Made by a program: the position numbers and the translations under genes. From Pseudomonas sp. Seg1 (GTDB taxonomy: Bacteria; Pseudomonadota; Gammaproteobacteria; Pseudomonadales; Pseudomonadaceae): 64,000 nt of DNA. Under the pieces are notes generated by a model. The model saw nothing but the letters and a program-made list of their open reading frames with translations, did not search any database and was not told the origin of the DNA. Positions 34,829 through 44,181 of this stretch are shown here, piece after piece (position 1 is the first letter of the stretch; each line of letters opens with the position of its first letter). The DNA lies in contig NZ_AP021903.1 in the NCBI RefSeq assembly GCF_018326005.1, forward strand, positions 994,001 to 1,058,000, in the 5' to 3' direction.

Positions 34829-35575
34829 ATGGAAAACCCGATCAACACCCCGCGCCTCCCGCGCAAGCGTCGCAGCCTGGCTCAGGAACTGGTGACGGTG
34901 CTGAGCGAGCAGATCCGTGACGGCCTGCTCAAGCGTGGCGACAAACTGCCCACCGAGTCGGCGATCATGGAAGCCCATGGCGTCAGCCGCACGGTGGTGC
35001 GCGAGGCGATTTCCCGTTTGCAGGCCGCCGGCCAGGTGGAAACCCGCCACGGCATCGGCACCTTCGTGCTCGACACCCCGAGCCCGAGTGGCTTTCGCAT
35101 CGACCCGGCCACCGTCGTCACCCTGCGTGATGTGTTGGCCATTCTCGAATTACGTATCAGCCTTGAAGTCGAATCCGCCGGCCTTGCCGCGCAACGCCGC
35201 AGCCCCGAGCAACTGGCGACCATGCGCGCCGCCCTCGATGCGCTGAACGACAGCGTTGCCCATGCCAGCGACGCCGTGGCTTCGGACTTCGCTTTCCACC
35301 TGGAAATCGCCTTGTCCACCGGCAACCGCTATTTCACCGACATCATGACCCACCTGGGCACCAGCATCATTCCGCGCACGCGGCTGAATTCGGCACGCCT
35401 GGCCCATGATGATCAGCAGCACTACATGAATCGCCTGAGCCGCGAGCACGAAGAAATCTACGAGGCGATTGCTCGTCAGGATTCCGATGCCGCTCGTGCG
35501 GCCATGCGCCTGCATTTGACCAACAGTCGCGAAAGACTGCGCCAGGCCCATGAAGAGGCGCAGGCGCAGGGGTGA
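34829..35575 (+). CDS. GntR/FadR-family regulator of the galactarate/glucarate genes
   Basis: 248 residues from the ATG at 34829 (MENPINTPRL). Winged helix-turn-helix in about residues 15-85 (KLPTESAIMEAHGVSRTVVREAISRLQAAG, the GntR signature; GIGTFVL wing). The C-terminal FCD domain has metal-type residues (FHLEI, LSREHEEIYEAI, LHLTNSRERL). It is cotranscribed with nothing visible; the sugar-acid genes begin 2.8 kb downstream with a minus-strand cassette between. In related genomes such a regulator adjoins kdgD and garD. The target is inferred from proximity and the shared operator sequence. Confidence 0.85.
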   Translation: MENPINTPRLPRKRRSLAQELVTVLSEQIRDGLLKRGDKLPTESAIMEAHGVSRTVVREAISRLQAAGQVETRHGIGTFVLDTPSPSGFRIDPATVVTLRDVLAILELRISLEVESAGLAAQRRSPEQLATMRAALDALNDSVAHASDAVASDFAFHLEIALSTGNRYFTDIMTHLGTSIIPRTRLNSARLAHDDQQHYMNRLSREHEEIYEAIARQDSDAARAAMRLHLTNSRERLRQAHEEAQAQG

Positions 35576-35582
35576 ATGCTGG

Positions 35583-35936
35583 TTAGCGTTCGAGGTGCAC
35601 AGTCAGAGGGGCGGATTCCGCTGGCTGGTGCGCTACTGCCGTAACAACATAGTGCAGCTTGGCAGTGGCATCCTGTACGAGGTTTTTCTCAAAGACATCT
35701 TTGGGAATGGCGAATGTGAGAGGCTTTCCTACCTGGGCAGCGGTCACTACTTTTTGTTCTCCAAAACTGTTGCCGGTAGAAGTGGATACCTGAATCTTCA
35801 CGATGTCGCCGACAGTCTGGTTTGTGTAAGTGTCTACCAGAACAGTGGCATGTCCTTCCAGCTTGTGAACGTGGAGTACCCCGTTCTCGGTTTCCTTGAG
35901 TTGTGGAGCAGCCAACGCTTTTACTTGTGCAGTCAT
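35583..35936 (-). CDS. small beta-rich protein of unknown function (paralogue of 36135-36509)
   Basis: 117 residues from the ATG at 35936 (MTAQVKALAAP), with AAGGA ahead. No signal peptide. The second half aligns with the neighbouring 36135-36509 product: IPKDVFEKNLV with IPKEVLKAYLN, and ESAPLTVHLER with CSAPLILHIEA at the C terminus. The strand pattern suggests an immunoglobulin-like sandwich. Its stop lies 7 bp from the convergent regulator stop. No family name recognised. Confidence 0.65.
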   Translation of the reverse strand: MTAQVKALAAPQLKETENGVLHVHKLEGHATVLVDTYTNQTVGDIVKIQVSTSTGNSFGEQKVVTAAQVGKPLTFAIPKDVFEKNLVQDATAKLHYVVTAVAHQPAESAPLTVHLER

Positions 35937-36134
35937 GATCAAATTCCTTTTCGCTTTCAATTCAAACCGTTGAATGAGCGCAAGTTGCGGCGTTGCGCTG
36001 TCGGAGCCAGTTCGTTAACTCCTCAGCCATTAAGGCCGGGATCGGGTATGGCTGGCACCCGTAAGAAATACCAGTCCCGACGAACGGTCGATTTCAGTTA
36101 AAAGGCACGCCCGATCAACAGGCACGTCAGGAAA
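35937..36134. other. 198-bp gap within the cassette
   Basis: Contains a small stem GCGCAA/TTGCGC (35978-35998) and an imperfect inverted repeat GGTAT...ATACC (about 36044-36071). No gene. Confidence 0.35.
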
Positions 36135-36509
36135 TCAGGCTTCGATATGCAGTATCAGAGGCGCCGAACACGGCTCCATGCTCGATTCATCCTGAAACTT
36201 GTAGCGCAGTTCAATTTCGGTGTTCAGGTACGCCTTCAGTACCTCCTTCGGTATCTGCAATTCGATGCCCGTCAGTTTTTCCATTTCATCCTCGGCGTCA
36301 TCCCAGGCGCCGGTGTCGACTTTTTCGCCTGCCCAATCGGGCTCTTCGGGGTCGTCGCCGAGAATGGCGTAGACGCTCCAGTTCGCTGCAAAGTCGCTGG
36401 AGTCCGGCACCTGAATAATCAGGTCGTCGCTCAGCAGAGACAGGTTCACGGTGGCCGTTTCTGGCGAATGCGGCAGACATTGCGGCAGTGTTGGCGGGGC
36501 AAAAGTCAT
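36135..36509 (-). CDS. small acidic beta-rich protein of unknown function
   Basis: 124 residues from the ATG at 36509 (MTFAPPTLPQ); the ATG at 36548 has no ribosome-binding site. Acidic centre (DDPEEPDWAGEKVDTGAWDD), then IPKEVLKAYLN and the C-terminal CSAPLILHIEA shared with the 35583-35936 protein. No signal peptide. Part of the phospholipase-like cassette by orientation. Confidence 0.6.
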   Translation of the reverse strand: MTFAPPTLPQCLPHSPETATVNLSLLSDDLIIQVPDSSDFAANWSVYAILGDDPEEPDWAGEKVDTGAWDDAEDEMEKLTGIELQIPKEVLKAYLNTEIELRYKFQDESSMEPCSAPLILHIEA

Positions 36510-36626
36510 GAGGGGGGCGCTCTCCGTGCGAGGTGGGCCGTGATCCATTCACGGCGGTTCTGCACGGTAAGAGAATTTCCCGAAGCGAGTTTTAAACCGT
36601 CTATTTCCAGCCATTTCAAAAGCCCC

Positions 36627-36665
36627 CCGGTAGGAGCTGCCGCAGCCAGCGGCAGCTCCTACCGG
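36627..36665. repeat. perfect REP-type hairpin
   Basis: 17-bp arms CCGGTAGGAGCTGCCGC and GCGGCAGCTCCTACCGG around AGCCA, between the second and third genes of the cassette. It could limit transcription into the two distal genes. Confidence 0.9.
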
Positions 36666-36677
36666 AGGCGGCTGGTG

Positions 36678-36869
36678 TCAGTGTGGCGGCAGGATTGAGC
36701 GGTCAACCCTGACGGCGAGGGGGCCGTTGGCGGGCTTGGCATCAAAAGTTGCGTAACCCTGGGCATCCACGGTTGCACGGGCAATCGGTAGCCCCTTGGC
36801 CAACAGTTCCAGCGGCGCACCCTTCAGCGATTGGCCCGAGGCCAGTTCCAGTTTCAATTTGATCGTCAT
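36678..36869 (-). CDS. 63-residue protein of unknown function
   Basis: Start at 36869 (MTIKLKLELASG), with AAGGAG ahead, 11 bp after the phospholipase-like stop. The pattern (KGAPLELLAKGLPIARATVDAQGYATF, then PLAVRVDR) resembles a small carboxypeptidase-regulatory/transthyretin-like beta fold. Tight coupling to the phospholipase-like gene suggests a joint role. Confidence 0.6.
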   Translation of the reverse strand: MTIKLKLELASGQSLKGAPLELLAKGLPIARATVDAQGYATFDAKPANGPLAVRVDRSILPPH

Positions 36870-36880
36870 CGCATCTCTCC

Positions 36881-38185
36881 TTAATTGACGTTGCCGGTCG
36901 GGTGGTAATCCTTGAGCAGCAGGTAAGTGCTCCAGCCCCACCAGTCATCGACGGTGGCACTGTCGTTGAGGTTGTTGACGTCTTTGCGGCGCAGCACTTT
37001 GCTGCCCTCAGTGCGGAACAGCGGCGAGAAGTTGTTCGTCAGGTTCAGCACCGCCGTCAGGTCCGGCAGGCGTTGCAGTGCGGCGAATGTCGAAGGGGCC
37101 GGCAGATTGCCGCTGAGGTAGGCGGCAAATACCTCGTCCGCCGAGGTCTGTACCGCTTGATTGACCTGAGTGCGATTGTCGGCGTCGCTCGCGTCGAAGT
37201 AGCGCTTGTCGCCATAGGCGCGCCACTGATCGCCATGCCCGTTGCGTACCTTGAGACCGAACTTGCTGTCCTCGTCGTGCATGAACCGCGTGATCAACGA
37301 GCCCAGATCACTCGGGGTCACCACTGCGGCGAGTTCTTTGCGCGGCACCCGCAAATGGCCGGAGGAAAACAGGTCGGTGAGGAAGTGGTCGGCAAACGCG
37401 TTCATGGCGTAAGCCCGTTCCAATTGTTGTTCATCGTGATTGGCGCGGGCGACGATTGCCGTTTGCAGCGCGGCGGTGTGCCCGGCGATGTAGGCGAGTT
37501 TTGCCCATTCGCCAAAATGGTCGGCATTGTTCGCCGCCAGTTTCAGGTAGCGCCCGAGCGGGAACAGCGCGGAGACGAAACTGCCGCCGCCGGTGATCTT
37601 GTTCCACTCTTCGGACAACGTATCTCCCAGCGCGTCGTAGGCTTCGTGCGGTTGTTTACCGTCCTTGATTGCCTGTTTAACCGCGTCGATCTCTCTCTTC
37701 ATCACCGCGAGAATCTGCGTGGCTTCGGCACGCGCCGCCGGCAGTGCCGCGAGCGAGTCGAAAGCGGCGTTGAAGCGCTGCAGGCGATCCACCGGGGTGG
37801 CGCCTTCGCTGATCGGGCGATCCGGGATGCCGTAGAAATCACCGCCCAGTGCCAGCATTTGGCCGTAGGTCAGCGCCAGGCCATTCGGCAGATGCAATGG
37901 CACGTTCTGGGCGAGCAGCGGTTGCGCATTCTCGACGAAGCGCAACAGCGTGTTATCGCCGATGGCCGTGTGTTCGCCGCCCTCGAAGCGTGCTTGCGGC
38001 CGGCCTTTCAAGGCATTGCCGGGGAGGGCGGTGACCGGTTCGACATCGCTGTGAGCGTCGGCGATGTGCAGCACCAGATGCGCATTGTCGGCGATGAAGG
38101 CGATGCCGGTTGCAGTGAACAGATCATCAAAACGGGCGATCACCGGTGTGGGTTTTTCCTGTGGTTTCGGGTGAAGTCCGGACAT
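36881..38185 (-). CDS. putative zinc-dependent phospholipase C-like enzyme
   Basis: 434 residues with no obvious signal peptide. The sequence resembles the P. fluorescens/Legionella PlcA-type zinc metallophospholipases C: candidate ligands are E71-H72 (GGEHTAIGD), D116 (GGDFYG), H223 (NADHFGEW), H236 (AGHTAAL), H267-xxx-D271 and H277 (ADHFLTDLFSSGHLRVPR), and H303-D304 (MHDEDSKFGLKVRNGHG). AAGGAG precedes the ATG. It heads a four-gene minus-strand unit and its promoter carries a LexA box. The family call is by motif memory; hydrolysis of phospholipids is inferred. Confidence 0.55.
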   Translation of the reverse strand: MSGLHPKPQEKPTPVIARFDDLFTATGIAFIADNAHLVLHIADAHSDVEPVTALPGNALKGRPQARFEGGEHTAIGDNTLLRFVENAQPLLAQNVPLHLPNGLALTYGQMLALGGDFYGIPDRPISEGATPVDRLQRFNAAFDSLAALPAARAEATQILAVMKREIDAVKQAIKDGKQPHEAYDALGDTLSEEWNKITGGGSFVSALFPLGRYLKLAANNADHFGEWAKLAYIAGHTAALQTAIVARANHDEQQLERAYAMNAFADHFLTDLFSSGHLRVPRKELAAVVTPSDLGSLITRFMHDEDSKFGLKVRNGHGDQWRAYGDKRYFDASDADNRTQVNQAVQTSADEVFAAYLSGNLPAPSTFAALQRLPDLTAVLNLTNNFSPLFRTEGSKVLRRKDVNNLNDSATVDDWWGWSTYLLLKDYHPTGNVN

Positions 38186-38225
38186 TTCTTTCTCCTTGAT
38201 ATGTCGTCGGTAGATTCTTATTTAA

Positions 38226-38241
38226 CTGTATGTATATACAG
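38226..38241. promoter_or_regulatory. LexA (SOS) box upstream of the phospholipase-like gene
   Basis: CTGTATGTATATACAG fits CTGT-N8-ACAG perfectly and is framed by TTTAA and TTAAA, so 26 bp are almost fully palindromic. It lies 41 bp before the 38185 start and 181 bp before kdgD, so it most likely controls the minus-strand cassette. Confidence 0.8.
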
Positions 38242-38340
38242 TTAAATCGAGCCTAGCCAAGAAATTTCCTACGTCAAGAAAGAATCTTGTCCGACAAAAA
38301 GTCCGCGTCAGCGATGAAATGCAGTTGACGGTTATCTTTT

Positions 38341-38364
38341 AAGTTGTACGATGACCTACAACTT
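38341..38364. promoter_or_regulatory. GntR-type operator upstream of kdgD
   Basis: Perfect 8-bp arms AAGTTGTA and TACAACTT separated by 8 bp, 58 bp before kdgD. One arm with part of the spacer recurs in the regulator's own promoter (34764-34776). Confidence 0.6.
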
Positions 38365-38422
38365 CAGCGCTGGCTGAACCATAAAACTCACAAAAATTGT
38401 TGCTACCCAGGGTGTTCGAAAA

Positions 38423-39334
38423 ATGAATCCACAAGAACTGAAGTCCATCCTCTCCGCCGGCCTGCTGTCCTTCCCGGTCACCGATTTCAACGCGCAGGGC
38501 GATTTCAACCGCGCTGGCTACATCAAACGTCTGGAATGGCTGGCTCCTTATGGCGCTTCGGCTCTGTTCGCCGCCGGTGGCACCGGTGAGTTCTTCTCCT
38601 TGGCCGCCAGCGAATATTCGGAAATCATCAAGACTGCCGTCGACACTTGCGCCACCAGCGTGCCGATTCTGGCCGGTGTCGGCGGTTCGACCCGTCAGGC
38701 CATCGAGTATGCGCAGGAAGCCGAGCGTCTGGGCGCCAAAGGTCTGTTGCTGCTGCCGCACTACCTGACCGAAGCGAGTCAGGACGGCGTGGCCGCTCAC
38801 GTTGAAGCGGTGTGCAAATCGGTCAACATCGGCGTGGTGGTCTACAACCGTAACGTCTGCCGCCTGACCGCTCCGCTGCTGGAACGTCTGGCCGAACGCT
38901 GCCCGAATCTGATCGGCTACAAGGATGGTTTGGGCGATATCGAGTTGATGGTGTCGATCCGTCGCCGCCTCGGTGACCGCTTCAGCTACCTGGGTGGTCT
39001 GCCGACCGCCGAAGTCTACGCCGCTGCCTACAAGGCGCTGGGCGTGCCGGTTTACTCCTCGGCGGTGTTCAACTTCATTCCGAAAACCGCGATGGATTTC
39101 TACCACGCCATCGCCCGTGAAGATCACGCCACCGTCGGCAAGATCATTGACGACTTCTTCCTGCCGTACCTGGACATTCGCAACCGCAAGGCCGGTTACG
39201 CCGTGAGCATCGTCAAGGCAGGCGCAAAAATCGCCGGCCATGACGCAGGCCCGGTGCGCGCGCCGCTGACCGATCTGACGGGCGAAGAGTACGAAATGCT
39301 CGCCGCGCTGATCGACAAGCAAGGTGCGCAGTAA
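38423..39334 (+). CDS. kdgD: 5-dehydro-4-deoxyglucarate dehydratase
   Basis: Converts 5-keto-4-deoxyglucarate to 2,5-dioxopentanoate (2-oxoglutarate semialdehyde) with loss of water and CO2. 303 residues, DHDPS/NAL fold. Schiff-base K167 in IGYKDGLGD; catalytic tyrosine in [16 protein letters not shown] is the substrate-carboxylate loop. First gene of the catabolic operon, followed 74 bp later by the dehydrogenase that uses its product. Confidence 0.95.
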   Translation: MNPQELKSILSAGLLSFPVTDFNAQGDFNRAGYIKRLEWLAPYGASALFAAGGTGEFFSLAASEYSEIIKTAVDTCATSVPILAGVGGSTRQAIEYAQEAERLGAKGLLLLPHYLTEASQDGVAAHVEAVCKSVNIGVVVYNRNVCRLTAPLLERLAERCPNLIGYKDGLGDIELMVSIRRRLGDRFSYLGGLPTAEVYAAAYKALGVPVYSSAVFNFIPKTAMDFYHAIAREDHATVGKIIDDFFLPYLDIRNRKAGYAVSIVKAGAKIAGHDAGPVRAPLTDLTGEEYEMLAALIDKQGAQ

Positions 39335-39349
39335 CACCCCACAAAAGCG

Positions 39350-39376
39350 AGGCCGCTGAGCAATCAGCGGCTTTTT
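39350..39376 (+). terminator. intrinsic terminator inside the operon, kdgD/dehydrogenase
   Basis: Perfect stem GCCGCTGA-GCAA-TCAGCGGC followed by TTTTT, in the 74-bp gap. It would reduce read-through, so kdgD may be made in excess of the downstream enzymes. Confidence 0.8.
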
Positions 39377-39408
39377 GCGTGAAGGCTTTTAGATTCGAGG
39401 GCAGTCCC

Positions 39409-40854
39409 GTGGCAGATGCAAAACGCTTCGACAACTACATCAACGGTGAATGGGTCGCCGCTGCCGATTACTCGGCCAACATCAATCCGTCCGAACTGAG
39501 CGACACCATTGGCGATTACGCCAAGGCAGATCTGGCGCAGGTCAACGCGGCCATCGAGGCTGCCCGCGCGGCGTTCCCGGCCTGGTCGACGTCGGGCATC
39601 CAGGCCCGTCACGATTCGCTGGATAAAGTCGGCACCGAGATTCTGGCTCGTCGCGAAGAACTCGGCACCTTGCTGGCGCGGGAAGAGGGCAAGACCCTGC
39701 CCGAGGCCATTGGCGAAGTAACCCGCGCCGGCAACATCTTCAAGTTCTTCGCCGGTGAGTGCCTGCGTCTGTCCGGCGATTACGTGCCGTCGGTGCGTCC
39801 GGGCGTCAACGTTGAAGTGACCCGCGAAGCGCTAGGCGTGGTCGGTCTGATCACCCCGTGGAATTTCCCGATTGCCATTCCGTCGTGGAAAATCGCCCCG
39901 GCCTTGGCCTACGGCAACTGCGTGGTACTGAAACCGGCGGATCTGGTGCCGGGCTGTGCCTGGGCCCTGGCCGAAATCATCTCCCGCGCAGGCTTCCCGG
40001 CCGGCGTGTTCAACCTGGTGATGGGCAGCGGTCGCGTGGTTGGCGAAGCGCTGGTCAACAGCCCGAAAGTCGATGGCATCAGCTTCACCGGTTCGGTCGG
40101 CGTGGGCCGGCAGATCGCGGTCAACTGCGTTTCCCGTCAGGCCAAGGTGCAGCTGGAAATGGGCGGCAAGAACCCGCAGATCATTCTCGACGACGCCGAC
40201 CTCAAGCAAGCGGTCGAGCTGTCGGTGCAGAGCGCGTTCTACTCCACCGGTCAGCGTTGCACCGCGTCGAGCCGCCTTATCGTCACCGCCGGGATTCACG
40301 ACAAGTTCGTTGAAGCCATGGCCGAACGCATGAAGTCGATCAAGGTTGGCCACGCGCTTAAATCCGGCACCGATATCGGCCCGGTGGTTTCGCAAGCTCA
40401 GCTTGAACAGGACATGAAGTACATCGACATCGGCCAGTCCGAAGGTGCGCGGCTGGTCAGCGGCGGTGGTCTGGTGACGTGTGACACCGAAGGCTATTTC
40501 CTTGCGCCAACGCTGTTTGCCGACAGCGAGGCGTCGATGCGCATCAGCCGCGAAGAGATTTTCGGCCCGGTGGCCAACATCGTTCGCGTCGCCGATTACG
40601 ACGCGGCACTGGCCATGGCCAACGACACCGAATTCGGTTTGTCGGCGGGTATTGCGACCACGTCGTTGAAATACGCCAACCACTTCAAGCGCCACTCCCA
40701 GGCCGGGATGGTGATGGTCAACCTGCCGACGGCCGGCGTCGATTACCACGTTCCGTTCGGTGGCCGTAAGGGCTCATCCTATGGCTCACGTGAGCAAGGC
40801 CGCTATGCGCAGGAGTTCTACACGGTCGTGAAGACCAGTTACATCGGTTCCTGA
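39409..40854 (+). CDS. 2,5-dioxovalerate (2-oxoglutarate semialdehyde) dehydrogenase
   Basis: 481-residue NAD(P)-dependent aldehyde dehydrogenase that oxidises the KdgD product to 2-oxoglutarate. The GTG at 39409 is preferred over the GTG at 39379, because GAGGG lies 7 bases ahead and the earlier one abuts the terminator. Landmarks: [25 protein letters not shown], general base Glu in LEMGGKNPQ, catalytic Cys in [15 protein letters not shown]. Its position assigns the substrate. Confidence 0.92.
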   Translation: MADAKRFDNYINGEWVAAADYSANINPSELSDTIGDYAKADLAQVNAAIEAARAAFPAWSTSGIQARHDSLDKVGTEILARREELGTLLAREEGKTLPEAIGEVTRAGNIFKFFAGECLRLSGDYVPSVRPGVNVEVTREALGVVGLITPWNFPIAIPSWKIAPALAYGNCVVLKPADLVPGCAWALAEIISRAGFPAGVFNLVMGSGRVVGEALVNSPKVDGISFTGSVGVGRQIAVNCVSRQAKVQLEMGGKNPQIILDDADLKQAVELSVQSAFYSTGQRCTASSRLIVTAGIHDKFVEAMAERMKSIKVGHALKSGTDIGPVVSQAQLEQDMKYIDIGQSEGARLVSGGGLVTCDTEGYFLAPTLFADSEASMRISREEIFGPVANIVRVADYDAALAMANDTEFGLSAGIATTSLKYANHFKRHSQAGMVMVNLPTAGVDYHVPFGGRKGSSYGSREQGRYAQEFYTVVKTSYIGS

Positions 40855-40867
40855 TCCACGCAATACC

Positions 40868-40954
40868 TGTGGGAGCTGGCTTGCCAGCGATGCGGGCGAT
40901 TCGGTATGTCAGTCGCACCGCGGTGATGCCATCGCCGGCAAGCCGGCTCCCACA
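40868..40954. repeat. inverted REP pair
   Basis: TGTGGGAGCTGGCTTGCC and GGCAAGCCGGCTCCCACA, between the dehydrogenase and transporter genes. Confidence 0.9.
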
Positions 40955-41013
40955 AAAGCCAGACCCAAGAAGATTCACCCGCGCATAAAAATAATCAGTG
41001 GGAGTACATCTAC

Positions 41014-42378
41014 ATGCAATCGTCCAAGCCGACTCACGTCCGCTATTTGATCCTGCTCATGTTGTTTCTGGTGACCACGATCAACTACGCCGACCGCGCG
41101 ACCATCGCCATCGCCGGTTCCAGCCTGCAAAAAGACCTCGGTATCGACGCGGTCACCCTCGGTTATATCTTCTCCGCATTCGGTTGGGCCTACGTCGCCG
41201 GGCAAATTCCCGGTGGCTGGCTGCTCGATCGCTTCGGCTCGAAAAAAGTCTATGCGCTGAGCATTTTCACCTGGTCGCTGTTCACCGTGCTGCAAGGCTT
41301 TGTCGGTGAATTCGGCATGTCCACGGCGATTGTTGCGCTGTTCATGCTGCGCTTTCTGGTGGGCTTGGCCGAAGCGCCATCGTTCCCCGGCAACGCGCGC
41401 ATTGTCGCGGCGTGGTTCCCGACGGCTGAACGCGGTACCGCTTCGGCGATCTTCAACTCGGCGCAATACTTCGCCACCGTGCTGTTCGCACCGTTGATGG
41501 GCTGGATCGTTTACAGCTTTGGCTGGGAGCACGTGTTCATTGTCATGGGCCTGTTCGGCATCGTCTTCTCGGGGATCTGGCTGAAGGTTATCCACAGCCC
41601 GCGTCAACACCCCATGGCCAACGATGCGGAGGTACAGTTCATTGCCGACAACGGCGGCATGGTCGACATGGACCAGAACAAAGGCAAAAAGGCTGACGGT
41701 CCGAAGTGGGATTACATCCGCCAGTTGCTGACCAACCGCATGATGCTCGGCGTCTATTTGGGCCAGTACTGCATCAACGGCATCACTTATTTCTTCCTGA
41801 CCTGGTTCCCGGTGTACCTGGTGCAAGAACGTGGCATGACCATTCTCAAGGCCGGTTTCATCGCCTCGTTGCCGGCGATCTGCGGTTTTATCGGCGGCGT
41901 ACTCGGCGGGGTGATTTCCGATTACCTGCTGCGCAAGGGCCACTCGCTGACCTTCGCCCGCAAGGCTCCGATCATTGCCGGCCTGCTGGTATCGAGCAGC
42001 ATCGTTGCCTGCAACTATGTCGACGTTGAATGGATGGTGGTTGGCTTCATGGCTTTGGCCTTCTTCGGCAAAGGCGTTGGCGCGCTGGGCTGGGCAGTGG
42101 TCTCCGACACCTCGCCAAAACAGATCGCGGGTCTGAGCGGTGGCCTGTTCAACACCTTCGGCAACATCGCTTCGATCACCACGCCGATCGTGATTGGCTA
42201 CATCATCAGCTCCACCGGTTCATTCAAATGGGCGCTGGTGTTCGTCGGGGCCAACGCACTGGTCGCAGTGTTCAGCTATCTGGTGATCGTCGGCCCGATC
42301 AAACGGGTGGTACTCAAGGAGCCGCCAACCAACGGCGGTACTGAAGCCACCGGCAAATTGTCTCAAGCGCATTCCTGA
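41014..42378 (+). CDS. gudP: galactarate/glucarate:H+ symporter (MFS, GudP/GarP)
   Basis: 454 residues, about 12 membrane helices, anion:cation symporter branch of MFS. Typical N-terminal marks [21 protein letters not shown] and [14 protein letters not shown]. It imports the sugar diacids degraded by the flanking enzymes. garD follows after 11 bp. Confidence 0.93.
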   Translation: MQSSKPTHVRYLILLMLFLVTTINYADRATIAIAGSSLQKDLGIDAVTLGYIFSAFGWAYVAGQIPGGWLLDRFGSKKVYALSIFTWSLFTVLQGFVGEFGMSTAIVALFMLRFLVGLAEAPSFPGNARIVAAWFPTAERGTASAIFNSAQYFATVLFAPLMGWIVYSFGWEHVFIVMGLFGIVFSGIWLKVIHSPRQHPMANDAEVQFIADNGGMVDMDQNKGKKADGPKWDYIRQLLTNRMMLGVYLGQYCINGITYFFLTWFPVYLVQERGMTILKAGFIASLPAICGFIGGVLGGVISDYLLRKGHSLTFARKAPIIAGLLVSSSIVACNYVDVEWMVVGFMALAFFGKGVGALGWAVVSDTSPKQIAGLSGGLFNTFGNIASITTPIVIGYIISSTGSFKWALVFVGANALVAVFSYLVIVGPIKRVVLKEPPTNGGTEATGKLSQAHS

Positions 42379-42389
42379 GGAGCGGCGTC

Positions 42390-43943
42390 ATGCAGTTGAT
42401 TGAACATTCCGACTCGCCGCGCTACATCCGCCTGCACGAGCGGGACAATGTGGTGGTTGTAGTCAACGACCAGGGTGTACCGGCCGGTACCGAATTCGCC
42501 GATGGCCTGGTGACCGTGGATTTTGTGCCGCAGAGCCACAAGGTCACCCTCGAAGACATTGCCGAGGGCGGCCAGGTGATTCGCTACGGCCAGATCATTG
42601 GCTACGCGTTGCAGCCGATCCGCCGGGGCAGTTGGGTCAAGGAAGATCAACTACGCATGCCGACCGCGCCGCCGCTGGACAGCCTGCCGCTGTCCACCGA
42701 GGTGCCGGTCGCGCAGGCACCGCTCGAAGGCTTCACATTCGAGGGGTATCGCAACGCCGACGGCACCGTCGGCACGCGCAACATTCTCGGGATCACCACC
42801 ACTGTGCAGTGCGTCACCGGTGTGCTCGATCATGCGGTGAAACGGATCAAGGAAGAGTTGCTGCCGAAGTACCCGCACGTTGATGACGTGGTGGCGCTGA
42901 CCCACAGTTATGGTTGCGGCGTGGCGATTACCGCTACCGACGCGTACATCCCGATTCGCACCGTGCGCAATCTGGCGCGCAACCCGAACCTCGGTGGAGA
43001 GGCGCTGGTGATCAGTCTGGGCTGCGAGAAATTACAGGCCGGGCAGGTGATGCATGAGAACGATGCGTCGGTCGATCTCAGTGATCCATGGCTGTATCGC
43101 TTGCAGGATTCCAGTCACGGCTTCACCGAGATGATCGAGCAGATCATGGCGCTGGCCGAAGTCCGACTGAAGAAGCTCGACCAGCGCCGCCGCGAAACCG
43201 TGCCGGCGTCCGAGCTGATCCTCGGCATGCAGTGCGGCGGCAGCGATGCGTTTTCCGGTATTACCGCCAACCCGGCGCTGGGCTATGCCTCGGACTTGTT
43301 GTTGCGCGCGGGGGCGACGGTGATGTTTTCCGAAGTCACCGAAGTGCGCGACGCGATTTATCTGCTGACCTCGCGCGCCGAAAGCAAAACCGTCGCCGAG
43401 GAACTGGTACGCGAAATGGATTGGTACGACCGTTATCTGGCCAAGGGCGAAGCGGATCGCAGCGCAAACACCACGCCGGGCAACAAGAAGGGCGGGTTGT
43501 CGAACATCGTCGAGAAGTCGTTGGGCTCGATCGTCAAATCCGGTAGCAGCGCGATCAACGGCGTGCTCGGCCCGGGCGAACGGTTCAAGCAGAAAGGTCT
43601 GATCTTCTGCGCGACCCCGGCCAGTGATTTTGTCTGCGGGACATTGCAACTGGCGGCCGGGATGAACCTGCATGTGTTTACCACCGGGCGTGGCACGCCG
43701 TATGGTCTGGCGATGGCGCCGGTGGTGAAGGTCTCGACGCGCACGGAATTGGCACAGCGCTGGCCGGATTTGATTGATATCGACGCCGGGCGGATTGCCA
43801 CCGGGCGCGCGACCATCGAGGAATTGGGCTGGGAGTTGTTTCACTATTACTTGGATGTCGCCAGCGGCAAACAGCAGACGTGGGCGGAGAAGCACAAGCT
43901 GCATAACGACATTACTCTGTTCAATCCTGCGCCGATTACTTGA
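42390..43943 (+). CDS. garD: galactarate dehydratase
   Basis: Dehydrates D-galactarate to 5-keto-4-deoxyglucarate, the KdgD substrate. 517 residues, UxaA/GarD family: N-terminal SAF-like domain (about 1-90), then [57 protein letters not shown], and [12 protein letters not shown] in the C-terminal domain. GAGGAG precedes the ATG. Last gene of the operon. Confidence 0.95.
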   Translation: MQLIEHSDSPRYIRLHERDNVVVVVNDQGVPAGTEFADGLVTVDFVPQSHKVTLEDIAEGGQVIRYGQIIGYALQPIRRGSWVKEDQLRMPTAPPLDSLPLSTEVPVAQAPLEGFTFEGYRNADGTVGTRNILGITTTVQCVTGVLDHAVKRIKEELLPKYPHVDDVVALTHSYGCGVAITATDAYIPIRTVRNLARNPNLGGEALVISLGCEKLQAGQVMHENDASVDLSDPWLYRLQDSSHGFTEMIEQIMALAEVRLKKLDQRRRETVPASELILGMQCGGSDAFSGITANPALGYASDLLLRAGATVMFSEVTEVRDAIYLLTSRAESKTVAEELVREMDWYDRYLAKGEADRSANTTPGNKKGGLSNIVEKSLGSIVKSGSSAINGVLGPGERFKQKGLIFCATPASDFVCGTLQLAAGMNLHVFTTGRGTPYGLAMAPVVKVSTRTELAQRWPDLIDIDAGRIATGRATIEELGWELFHYYLDVASGKQQTWAEKHKLHNDITLFNPAPIT

Positions 43944-43959
43944 GACGGCGTTACCGTTC

Positions 43960-43984
43960 TTCGCGAGCAGGCTCGCTCCCACAT
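43960..43984 (-). repeat. single REP element
   Basis: TTCGCGAGCAGGCTCGCTCC followed by CAC; unpaired, just after garD. Confidence 0.8.
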
Positions 43985-44015
43985 TCGACCGCGTTCTGTC
44001 TGTGCGAATGCGATT

Positions 44016-44123
44016 GATCGTTCCCACGCTCCGCGTGGGAATGCAGCCCAGGACGCTCCGCGTCCCAAAAGCGTGACGCGGAGCGTCACAGGAGGCGTTC
44101 CCACGCAGAGCGTGGGAACGATC
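44016..44123. repeat. 108-bp palindromic repeat element
   Basis: Begins GATCGTTCCCACGCTCCGCG and ends with its near inverse (CGCAGAGCGTGGGAACGATC). Inside are further inverted arms GGACGCTCCGCGTCC and GACGCGGAGCGTC. A common Pseudomonas interspersed element that could form a branched cruciform. Confidence 0.88.
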
Positions 44124-44181
44124 GGGGTGAAAGTGGCTTATCATTAGCCCCCTAACGACGCTCACCCAAGGCTCCCCCGGC

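Noticed and set aside
35583..38185. Prophage or integrative element
   Set aside because: No integrase, repeats at the ends, tRNA or phage structural genes; only an accessory cassette can be claimed.
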